From: a virus
Reading direction: 5' to 3' (one strand)
Virus record (IMG/VR): IMGVR_UViG_3300021600_000393
Span: 1-64,000 of that record
DNA length: 64,000 nucleotides
Part shown: piece by piece, positions 30,917 to 40,100 of the stretch
How the letters are laid out: each line of letters starts with the position of its first letter
How positions within the stretch are numbered: position 1 is the stretch's first letter
The notes under the pieces: model-generated
The model's input: the letters and a program-made list of their open reading frames with translations, nothing else
Database searches by the model: none
Told to the model about the DNA's origin: nothing
Position numbers and translations under genes: made by a program

Positions 30917-31906
30917 TTATTCGTCAGAATTTTCTTCACTAGTTTCATCTAATATAATTTCCCCAGTACCGCTTAAAATAGCATTCCAATAACTAGAATA
31001 TTGTTTTTTATATTTATCTAACGCCTCTTTTGTATCCGCAATATACCCTTGAGGGACTGCAATTATTTTACCATCCTTGAATGCAATTCCTGTTACGTGA
31101 TTTTTTAATATAGAAACTTTTGTTCTAACAGCATAAGATATGGTTCTTCCATTTTTAGTTGCGGTAATATGATTTACACCAGAACTTTTTTGATTACCAA
31201 ATAAAAATACTAAAGATGAGGATAAAAATAACGCCTGACCTCCTTTAGGTTGTATTGTTGCTTGTCCGAAAGGTGAATCGGGGAGTTGAACCCAAGGTTG
31301 TACAATTACCGACATAGTGTTTAGATATGGATAATCTTCTTTTTTTGATTTTGATATTCTTGAATGAATCCCTCTACCTATTTTATCAGCTAAAACTCTA
31401 GCGTCGTGCATAGTGCCGCCTCCCCCATCAAAAGTTTGTTTACAAGGTATAGAACCTATCGAATCAATAAAAAACGCTAAATTATAAAGTATTTCACCTT
31501 TTTCTTGAGCGTCCAACAACTCATTTATATAATCAGTTAATTGTTCTATATAATCAAACGAATCATTAAAAATAAATTGTCCATCCCACTCACCATTTTC
31601 ATTTTGTTCCGCTTGTAATCCCAATTCAACACTATGTTCAAAACTCCATTTTTTTTCTGTTATGATAAACACCGGTAAGTGACCTTTTTTTTGAGCGTCT
31701 GCCGCGGCTAATATCATCGCGGTTGTTTTTGAAGAATTTGAATGTCCTAAAAACATATTAATCCCCCCCATTACAGGTCCAGGTAAACCACAAGCATCCA
31801 TAAATGCGTCACCACAATTATAAAAACTTTCGGGTTTGTATTTTGTTTTTGTTGAGAATTTCTCTTTTATATTTGAAAGAGAATTGTCTTTTTTCTTAAT
31901 CGCCAT
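30917..31906 (-). CDS. uvsX: RecA-like recombinase UvsX
   Basis: 329 residues (T4 UvsX has 391). The RecA core is visible: Walker A GHSNSSKTT at residues 54-62, with Ser in place of the usual Gly before Lys, as in T4 UvsX-type sites; then PVFIITEKKWS with the catalytic Glu region, Walker B NLAFFIDSIGSIP, and the L2/ATP-cap segment IQPKGGQALFLSS. It catalyses strand exchange for recombination-dependent replication and repair. It begins 2 bases after the 74-residue gene and sits in the same block as gp32, its partner in T4. It ends with an acidic tail (DETSEENSDE), which may contact partners. Confidence 0.93.
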   Translation of the reverse strand: MAIKKKDNSLSNIKEKFSTKTKYKPESFYNCGDAFMDACGLPGPVMGGINMFLGHSNSSKTTAMILAAADAQKKGHLPVFIITEKKWSFEHSVELGLQAEQNENGEWDGQFIFNDSFDYIEQLTDYINELLDAQEKGEILYNLAFFIDSIGSIPCKQTFDGGGGTMHDARVLADKIGRGIHSRISKSKKEDYPYLNTMSVIVQPWVQLPDSPFGQATIQPKGGQALFLSSSLVFLFGNQKSSGVNHITATKNGRTISYAVRTKVSILKNHVTGIAFKDGKIIAVPQGYIADTKEALDKYKKQYSSYWNAILSGTGEIILDETSEENSDE

Positions 31907-31908
31907 GG

Positions 31909-32133
31909 TTAAATATATTTATTAAAATGGTTAATTGCGTCAAGTTTGTCTTTAGCGTTTGCTAATTTTTCAACAAATTTATCCATTTCTTCTAAATGTT
32001 GTGGGTGTTCACCAATACCAACCGGATTTGTAAAATAAATAAGTAATGTTGTTTCAGCTTCACTAATTTGAGCTTCATATTTTTTTACAAGTGATTCATA
32101 CATCATTTGTGATATTTTTTGTTCTGTTTTCAT
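31909..32133 (-). CDS. Small helical protein between gp32 and UvsX
   Basis: 74 residues, mostly alpha-helical with heptad-like spacing (YESLVKKYEAQISEAETTLL and MDKFVEKLANAKDKLDAI) around a central loop VGIGEHPQH. No family is recognised. It is encoded 2 bases before uvsX and follows the gp32 terminator, so it heads the uvsX transcript. T4 has uvsY, a recombination mediator, as a small helical partner of UvsX. That analogy is positional only, because UvsY is larger (137 residues). Confidence 0.6.
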   Translation of the reverse strand: MKTEQKISQMMYESLVKKYEAQISEAETTLLIYFTNPVGIGEHPQHLEEMDKFVEKLANAKDKLDAINHFNKYI

Positions 32134-32155
32134 AATTAAAATTAAAAATTTACAT

Positions 32156-32193
32156 AAAAAAAAGCGTGGATTAAATTAATTATAATCCACGCT
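32156..32193 (-). terminator. Rho-independent terminator after gp32
   Basis: Perfect 11-base stem AGCGTGGATTA/TAATCCACGCT with a nine-base loop, followed on the minus strand by eight T. It starts 8 bases after the gp32 stop and should isolate the strongly expressed gp32 message. Confidence 0.9.
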
Positions 32194-32200
32194 TACTTAA

Positions 32201-33058
32201 TTAAAACGGCATTTCTGAATCTGGTTCTGAATCAGATTGTGGGTCTTTATTTGTAGTTAAAGATTTTCCACCCATGGAAACAGTACTTTCTGTTGTATTA
32301 CTATAAGCGTATTTTCCTGCTTCAGAATCCCAACGTGGAGTTTCACCTCTCGCAATTGATTCAAGATATTCAACAGGTTTTTTAGAATAAACATCATCCC
32401 AACCTAATTCATCGGTAATCCAACCACTAGAAATATCTTTACTTTTATGTAATGGAGTTGGGTCATCATGCATAATAGTTTGAATAACAGTATATGTTGC
32501 ACCTTTTGGAGTTTTTGCTTTTGCTAATTCAAGGATAATGTCTCTACCATTTTCAGGGTCAGTAATATCACCTTTTGCTCTCCAAATAGGGATAATTTTA
32601 TCTAAAACACCTTCATTTTTATAATTGTGTTTAAATCTCCAAAATTTAACTCCATCATTTTCATTATCACGGTCAATAAGTTTAACGATATAAAATTTGC
32701 GAGCTTTGTATTGTTTCGCTAATTCTTTATCAGACTCTTTACCAGTTGACATAAGTTCTTCATGAACTTCAGTTAAAGGAGAACGTTCGTTATCATTTTT
32801 TCCTGGGTCATAAAATTTTTGCCATTTACCATCTAATAAAATCTCATGAAACCAAACTTCTTTAAATGGTGAACTTCCATCGTTTGTTGGTAAAATTCTT
32901 AATTTACGCTGACCTTGTTTTTCATTATCTTTTAAGATAGCCGCGAAATATTTTTTCATTCTTTCATCTTGTGACATTTTAAAAGTGGAAGATGAACCGC
33001 TTTGTTTTGAGGTCTCATACTGAGCCAAAACTGAATCTAATGTGCTTTTTGTAGACAT
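32201..33058 (-). CDS. 32: Single-stranded DNA-binding protein gp32
   Basis: 285 residues (T4 gp32 has 301). The gp32 architecture is clear: a basic/Ser-rich N-terminal arm for cooperativity, an OB-fold core (RKLRILPTNDG, then FKEVWFHEILLDGKWQKFYDP, then KFYIVKLIDRDNENDGVKFW and GRDIILELAKAKTPKGATYT), and an acidic C-terminal tail (DPQSDSEPDSEMPF) that recruits partners. Unlike T4 gp32 it has no cysteine at all, so the structural zinc site is absent. It forms a single-gene unit: a near-consensus sigma70-type promoter lies 31 bases upstream and a strong terminator follows directly, consistent with high independent expression. Confidence 0.92.
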   Translation of the reverse strand: MSTKSTLDSVLAQYETSKQSGSSSTFKMSQDERMKKYFAAILKDNEKQGQRKLRILPTNDGSSPFKEVWFHEILLDGKWQKFYDPGKNDNERSPLTEVHEELMSTGKESDKELAKQYKARKFYIVKLIDRDNENDGVKFWRFKHNYKNEGVLDKIIPIWRAKGDITDPENGRDIILELAKAKTPKGATYTVIQTIMHDDPTPLHKSKDISSGWITDELGWDDVYSKKPVEYLESIARGETPRWDSEAGKYAYSNTTESTVSMGGKSLTTNKDPQSDSEPDSEMPF

Positions 33059-33088
33059 GTGTATATATATTTAAATTGTTTCACATAA

Positions 33089-33117
33089 AATATAGGCAAT
33101 AAAAAACGTTATGTCAA
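33089..33117 (-). promoter_or_regulatory. 32: Sigma70-type promoter for gp32
   Basis: TTGACA at 33117-33112, a 17-base spacer, and TATATT at 33094-33089, read on the minus strand. The -10 element ends 30 bases before the gp32 ATG. A primary-sigma-like site would let the host polymerase transcribe gp32 separately from the ATATTTAT-associated units. Confidence 0.65.
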
Positions 33118-33131
33118 TTACCATTTAAATT

Positions 33132-33154
33132 AAAAACGACCCTAAGGTCGTTTT
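33132..33154 (-). terminator. Rho-independent terminator after the 212-residue gene
   Basis: Nine-base stem AAAACGACC/GGTCGTTTT with a four-base loop and T-rich flank, 5 bases past the stop at 33159. It ends the large hub/tail unit before the gp32 promoter. Confidence 0.85.
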
Positions 33155-33158
33155 ATTA

Positions 33159-33797
33159 TTAAATATTATTAGTTGGTTCGTTGTTTTGAAAGTTCCTAAA
33201 ACTTTTTTTGATTTCACTTGGTTGATAATTTTCAACTTCGTCTTGAGTTAGAATATATTGGTCTTTCCCAGATTTTTCAAAATCTTCTTGTTTGTCTTCA
33301 AAAAAATCGCTAAGTTTTTGATTATATGGTCCAGAATCTAATGTTCTTAATTGTATTTTTTCTTCAGGGGATTTAATTCTATATTTTTCAATTTTTGCCT
33401 CTAAACTGTTAAGTTTATTAACAATAGTATCCATATCAGATAATTTACTTTCTAAGTTAGTTAACTGACTAAATAAATTTTGAAAATACTCTTCTTGTTT
33501 TTCTTCAACATTTTTTTGTGACTTAACTAAGTCTGTAATATCAAGTTCTTCTTTTTTATCTGAATCACCATCAAGTTTTTCAACATCTGGGTCGTTTTTA
33601 ACATCCACAGGAACTGGGGGTGTTGAAGCATCACCAGTTGGTGGCGTTTCTGGAGCCGGAGGCAATAAAGGTAATTCCTCACCTGTTGGAGCGGGAGCTC
33701 CCGGATTTGGGGGTAATGCCGCATCTTGCTCACTAATATAACTATTAATACTGTTATACCTTTTTAATTCTTCTAAAATTTTTATGTCTATTTTCAT
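33159..33797 (-). CDS. Pro-rich, coiled-coil protein, unrecognised
   Basis: 212 residues. The N-terminus (MKIDIKILEELKRYNSINSY, then ISEQ) resembles the short N-terminal segments seen on several proteins here, with a possible prohead-protease-type I-S-E site at residue 23. Residues about 27-65 are Pro/Ala-rich (PPNPGAPAPTGEELPLLPPA). Residues about 90-135 form a coiled coil (VEEKQEEYFQNLFSQLTNLE and continuing). The C-terminal 75 residues are charged. It is the penultimate gene before the terminator in the hub unit. It could be an internal or scaffold-type virion protein; this is inference. Confidence 0.5.
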   Translation of the reverse strand: MKIDIKILEELKRYNSINSYISEQDAALPPNPGAPAPTGEELPLLPPAPETPPTGDASTPPVPVDVKNDPDVEKLDGDSDKKEELDITDLVKSQKNVEEKQEEYFQNLFSQLTNLESKLSDMDTIVNKLNSLEAKIEKYRIKSPEEKIQLRTLDSGPYNQKLSDFFEDKQEDFEKSGKDQYILTQDEVENYQPSEIKKSFRNFQNNEPTNNI

Positions 33798-33801
33798 TTT
33801 G

Positions 33802-34026
33802 TTATCCGTTTAAAAGTTGTTTAACCCCTTGCAAAGTTTCAACTTGAATTTTTTTATTTTGTTTCATAGTGTTGTCAACTCTTTCAATTAAACCATCTTT
33901 CATTCTAACGGTATAACAATCTCCAGTGTCTAAATCACATACTTCTTTATATCCATTACCAGCATCTTTTTCAGTGGTACGAGCACTTTTACCTAAATAA
34001 CTGTCCAAAATTAATTTTACATCCAT
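33802..34026 (-). CDS. Small unrecognised protein
   Basis: 74 residues beginning MDVKLILDSYLGKSARTTEK. A central G-Y-K-E-V-C-D-L-D-T-G-D-C-Y-T-V-R segment looks like a beta hairpin bearing two cysteines, followed by a helical C-terminus. No family is recognised. It starts after an ATATTTAT element and ends 4 bases before the next gene, so the two are co-transcribed. Function unknown. Confidence 0.5.
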   Translation of the reverse strand: MDVKLILDSYLGKSARTTEKDAGNGYKEVCDLDTGDCYTVRMKDGLIERVDNTMKQNKKIQVETLQGVKQLLNG

Positions 34027-34039
34027 AACTTTTTTTATT

Positions 34040-34047
34040 ATAAATAT
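34040..34047 (-). promoter_or_regulatory. ATATTTAT element before the 74-residue gene
   Basis: Minus-strand AATATTTATAATAAA, ending 13 bases before the ATG at 34026, in the 83-base spacer after the 2306-residue gene. Confidence 0.4.
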
Positions 34048-34109
34048 TGCGACTTTTAAAAAAGTGTTATTGAAGTCATTATTGTTGGAGTAATAATTAA
34101 AGAACCACT

Positions 34110-37100
34110 TTACGTTTTTGTGACACTAAAAAGATTTATACCTTCACTAATTCTTTGTTGCATAATCTTTTTTTCTTCAATACCAATATTATTATAATTT
34201 TCCTGACCAACATTAAAATCGCTCTCTATATTAATTATCCAAAACTTTAAAGCTTCTTCAGATTTTAATTGTAATTTTTCATTTAAACTTAATTGATATA
34301 ATCGTGTGCTCCATCTATTAACTAAAAAAGAGATAGGATTACTTACATTATCAAATACGGCATATGGTTTAACAATATTAGTATCATTTGTTAAACACAC
34401 ATAACTATTTTTATTGAAGAAATCTGAAGGTTGCGCCCAATCACTTGTTAAATCAATAGAGGCAAAATTATTATTTATTGATGAAAATCCAGTTTTATTA
34501 CCTGATGTTAAATAAAAAGAACAAAATATAATTTGTTCTAATATCTCTTTTTCTCTAGTTGACAATGCGGCAATATTTACTATAGAAATTATCATAGTTT
34601 TAATTTCTTTAAAATTATAAATTGTTTTTACTTTATCACCACTATCTAATTGATAGTATTTTTCGTATCTAACATATAAACTTTCATTACAATCCGCAAC
34701 CTCTGCAACGGTTAACCCCTTAGTCGCTTTTGATACTATATAAGAACTATTATTTTTAACATTACCACTACTTAATTTACTATCCAACGCATTTTGTTTT
34801 ATAAGTTGTTCAGATTTAGTGATTAAAGATTGTTTTAATGTTTCTAAATAATCAGTTGGTAATGGTAAACTAGCAACAGGTTGTCTTACACCTTCAAAAG
34901 AAGTATCAAATTTACCTGGAGATATTGTATGATTAACACTAGTTATCATATATGGGCCTGAAAACATTGGAATGTGTCGAAGATTAAAATACATTGTTGG
35001 TTGAATCATAGCATTACCTAACATATTAACACTACATTTATAAGACCTAGTTTTATACAAATCATATAATCCAACACTTTGTGACGACGCTCCTCTTCCA
35101 GAACCTTGATTTCTTAATTCAAACGCCATTTTTAATGATTCTGCAGTTTCTAATTTAGCGTCTTGAGCTACTGTAAACCCATTAAAAATTGATTGATTTT
35201 GTGGGCCAAATTCCACATTAAAAGCCACAACTTTATTTGAAAGAGCCCAATCACTTTTATTTTGTTGATTTTCAGATAAAGGATTGTCACTAGCTCTTCT
35301 CATATCAAACGAATCATCTTTAAATCTAACAGAACTATTGTTACCTGTCTTTAAATATTCACTAGCTTTACCACCATAAAAACAAACCATTTTTGATGAT
35401 GATTGTCTATAATCAACATTTGTAAAAGTCCCAAATAACGTATTACCAAACTCTAAAGTACCTTCAGTTTTTGGTATTGGGTTTTTAATAACATCTTGTA
35501 CATTATAAAAATTAATATATGATGGTAAATTCATTATAACAAAATTAGAAGTCTCAATAATACTTTTAACTATAGTTAATAAACTATTTCTAGGTTCTAT
35601 TTTTGTCAAATAATTATCTTTTATTTTAAAAATATCAACAATAACGTCATCCCCAACATTTTTACTAGCTCTATCAATCAATAATACATCCTCAAACAAT
35701 GTTTTATTTTTAAAATCATTACCTGAAATCCATTTATCATTTATTGCTTTAAAACTATCATATAATTCGTATTTATTTTGTGTTCCTTGAATTGTAGAAT
35801 TTTTTGTTATTAATGGTTCAATTTTTACCGTATCTAATTTTTTATTAATAATTGATGAAATATCGTTAATAATATCATCATGAAATGTTATTGATTTATC
35901 TAAATAGTCATCCATTGATTTTTTAAATGCCAAATTAGATTCAGATTGTTTTGTTGTTGGAATGTTAGAATAACTAGGGTTTGGTAATTTTACATAATTA
36001 ACAACAAGATATTTTTGTAATGCGGCTCTAGGGTCAGAAAAATTTTTTCCGTAATATTCAATTATTACTTCATCCACAATCCCCCTAATAATTTCATCAT
36101 CAGTAAGATTACCACCAACATTATTGATTAATGTTTTATTTGGTGAAATATATATTGTTTTACCACTTAAATCTCTTAATATTGGAACAATATTAAAATT
36201 AGTTGTCTTATATAAATTTAAAATTTCATCACCAATAATATTTGAAGATGATGGAGCTCCACTTGAAGGTGTTGGTGTCCCAATTGACAGTGTTGGCGTT
36301 ACTGATGGTGTTGGAGTTACAGATGGAGCTCCATTTGAAGGTGTTGGAGTAACAGTTGGAGCTTGTTTTATTTCGGCGTACGCTATTAAATCTTTATCAA
36401 TTGAAGAAATAGGAACTCCCGGCGTTTTTTCTGAAAAAGATTGGAACAATTTTTGAGAAGCGTATAATTTAATTATTGTTGCTAATTTTTTTATATTTGT
36501 ACTTGTAAAAGCAACATTAAAATCAATAAAAAAATCAGTTATATAAGAACCATCATTACTATAGGTTAACTTTGGATTATTTGAAAACCCAACATACACT
36601 TCTAAATCTTTCCAGGCCTGCGAATAACTAGCTTTAGAGTCTATTAATAAAGGAACCGGATTTCCTTTAACAGGTAAAGCATTTGGCGTTGTTGTTGTAT
36701 ACAACTCCCAAGTAATTGGTTCAGTAATTAATTTATTTGAAAATGAATAAAAAAGTTTTTTATCAAAAAATGATGGGTTCCCGTTTACAAATAAAATATC
36801 ATTTTTTAAAAAATTATTTAAAACAAGAGTAATGTTTTTAATTTGCGCGGTTTGTATTTTTTCTAATAACCCTTCATTTGTCATTCCCTTATAAAAAGTT
36901 TCATCATATGGAACCGTTAACATACTTTTAATTAAAACTTGAAAATTTATATTATTCAAAATTGGGTTTTCCGACAAAATTTTTGAATCAATATTTGTAT
37001 CAGAAACACAAAAATTTAAAAATTCTTTTTCAAAACCATCTAATATATTTTTATCAAAAACTGAAAACATTTCTTCAAAATTTGAATAAGGTATATCTTG

Positions 37101-40100
37101 CCCATTTATTGAATAATTTTCTTGTTCAGGTTGACCAGAAAAAATATGTTTCATGTATTGATTTGGCGTTGGTCTTGTTATTTTTTCAACATCAAAATAC
37201 CCAAATTGAGACGCTGCCCAAAATAATCTAATTGACCCATTATGTATTGAAGTATTTCCGGTTACACTTTGAATTAATTTATTATTATCGTTAATTATTT
37301 CATTATATGCTTGATTTTTAAAAGAACCGTGCGAAGGTAAGATGTAACTATTTAATTTATCATCACTATAAATAATAGAAGTCCATGGTGTTATTGAAAA
37401 ATCTTCAAATTTAGAAATTATTGCATCGTTTATTAAAAAAGTTTTAAGTCCTGGACTTCCATCTATAGACATTTTTGATTGTATCTCTTCTGAAATTGAA
37501 GTACCTGTTGTACCAGTTGTTTTAATTTCAAACAAATCTTTCCCCGTTAAGAAAAAATTAAAATCGTTAATAAGTTTAGGGTAAAACCCAACGTTTATTG
37601 AGGTAAATTTAACGTTTCCAAAAGACATATTTTTTTCTAAAACAATGTCATAATTGTTATTAACGCCTGTTAAATAATACGTAAGTTCTGGATTTTTAGT
37701 TATTGGGTCATAATTATTAAGATAACTAAACCCAGACCAAGATTGGTTTAAAATATCATTACCGGTTTGAATATGTTTCTTATAACGATGCCAAATTGAC
37801 CCTATTTTTAATATCCAAGAATACGGTAATTTATGAACACCAGCAAATTTTTTCAACGACGCAAAAATATAATCTAAATCTTCAATAGAAGATGGCCCAG
37901 CTAAACCTTCCGGAGTAAATGTTTTATATTTTTCTTTTAATGTTGACAATGGTAAACTATTTAAAAAAAGATAAGCGGCGGAAATAAATGGGGGGTCGAT
38001 TGAGTTGTTTTTATAATTATTAATTCCTTCTTGTAAAGCATTTATAAAAAATGGGGTGTTTAAAATTGAAGTTGTTTGATTGTTTCCTACAAACCCGCTA
38101 TAATTAAAATATCTAACATTACCTTCAGTTATAAATTGATTATTGAACTTTCTATCTTTATAAAATTCATTAAAAAAATTGTCATTAGACTTTAAAACTT
38201 GAGGCGTTATTGATTGTCCAGTCTCAGTTAAAAAATTAACAATTGGTCTTCTTGTTAAACTGGTAGTCTCAGAATTAAAATTAGTAATGGTTTTTAAAGT
38301 TTTGTGGTATTTTAATGTTGTTTTTGTTTCAAATCCATTTTTTTTTATATTTTTTCCATCCGCAAAATAATCTTTAACCCAATTTAAATCTATAAATGGT
38401 TGTAAATCTGTAAAGTCAAAATTATTACCACTATCCGAGCTAAGAAATTCATCTATTTCTACAACATTACTTAAAGAAGGTTTTGGTTGATATGCGGTGT
38501 TTGATAAAACATTAATATTTAAGATTGAAAATTGAGAGTTTTTTAAAATGTTCTGTATATATGGCGTTACAAATTCTCCCCTTATAAACGTTAACCAATT
38601 ATCCCCACTTCCGTTATTTGAAGCTTGTCTTAAAACATCCTGAAAATTAGTACTACTTATATTATATTCCTTTAAAATGTTAACTAAAAATGGGCTGTTA
38701 TTACCTAAGGCGGTAATTAAATTATTTGACTCAACTTCGGTAACAGAAAATAATAATTTGGAATAATTATCTGTATCTGCCTTTTTAGATACTCTAGATA
38801 ATCTTGAGTAGTTAGCAGTTAAAAATATTCTTTCATATAATTCATATAAAAATCTAACAACTTCTTTATTTGAAAAAACTTGGTTATTAATTGGTATTTC
38901 AATAGTGTTAAAACTAAGTCTTTCAATATCAACATCTGAATTTACTGTTGGCGGTAAACCTTGTGATACTTCTTCAGTTTGCGTTAAAGCGTTAACAAAT
39001 TCTTCAACAAACTCAACTTCAGGCCAAATACTATAATCATTCCCTTTAGTCTGAGTAATTAATTCTGGGTCCCCAGGATATTTATGATTATAAATACCTT
39101 GACCATTTTCTCCTTTAGATTTAACAATAAATGACGGCCAAGGATAAACTGGAGTGTCATTACCGTCAATTGCATCAGGATTTGCGCTTTTTGTAAAAGT
39201 ATTTAAAACAGAATTAACTCTATCTTCATCCTTACTTTTTTCCCAAGCTTTAGTATGAACATCATCTAAAAGCCTTAAAAAAGCTTCTCCATTTGCAAAA
39301 AAAACAGATAAAACATTTCTTAAAGTTGGTTGAAATTTTATTCCTGTGTTTCCTCCACTTTTAACAAAATTTCCAAGAGCGGCGGTTATACTTTCTTCAA
39401 TTTTATTTTTTTTATCTTCAAGTTCTTTTTTTATGTCTTTTATAATTGGAGTAAAAGTGTTTGGTGTTCCATCATCAAAAACAAAAAACATTTGTCTTAT
39501 TTCGTTTTTTGTGTTTCCTTCGGCGTCTATAACTATTTCAATTTGTTTTGCTTTCAGTTTGAGAATTTCATTTTCATACGCCTTTTTTTGTGTTTCATTT
39601 GGTCCAGAATTACTCCCTGTCCTTTGTCTCCAAGTTTTTTCAATATTAATGTCTTCACCGTTATTAAAATTATAAACAAATTTTTCATAGGTTATCTTTG
39701 TAACATTTGAAATTTCTGAATCTTCTGAGTTTGATTTATTTCCATTACCATTATTAATAACATATTTTCCTCCAGTACCAAAAGTTTTATTTTTTAATAA
39801 AAGGTCATTAAATTTAATAATTATACCTTTTAATTTCTCTTTTACCTCATATTCTTTACCGTCTAGTAAAAAAGCATCATTTAATTGATAAAATATTGCT
39901 CCATTATTTAAAACAAAAAAAGCTTTTGTATCTAAATATTGTTTAGCCCATGACCCTTCAATAGACGCGTCACCAAGAAAAATTTTTCGATTATACTCAT
40001 TAAGGGTATCGTTGTAAGCCCTAATATCTGATAACGGACCTAAATTTTGTTTACTAAAAGATTCTATAACATTTTTTGCAAAAGTATCTAAATACGCTTT

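Noticed and set aside
36124-36456. Plus-strand ORF with GVGVTDG repeats
   Set aside because: Complement of the Thr-Pro linker within the 2306-residue minus-strand gene.
39330-39710. Phe-rich plus-strand ORFs that look membrane-like
   Set aside because: Shadows of Lys/Glu-rich coding on the minus strand; AAA/GAA complements read as Phe and Ser codons.
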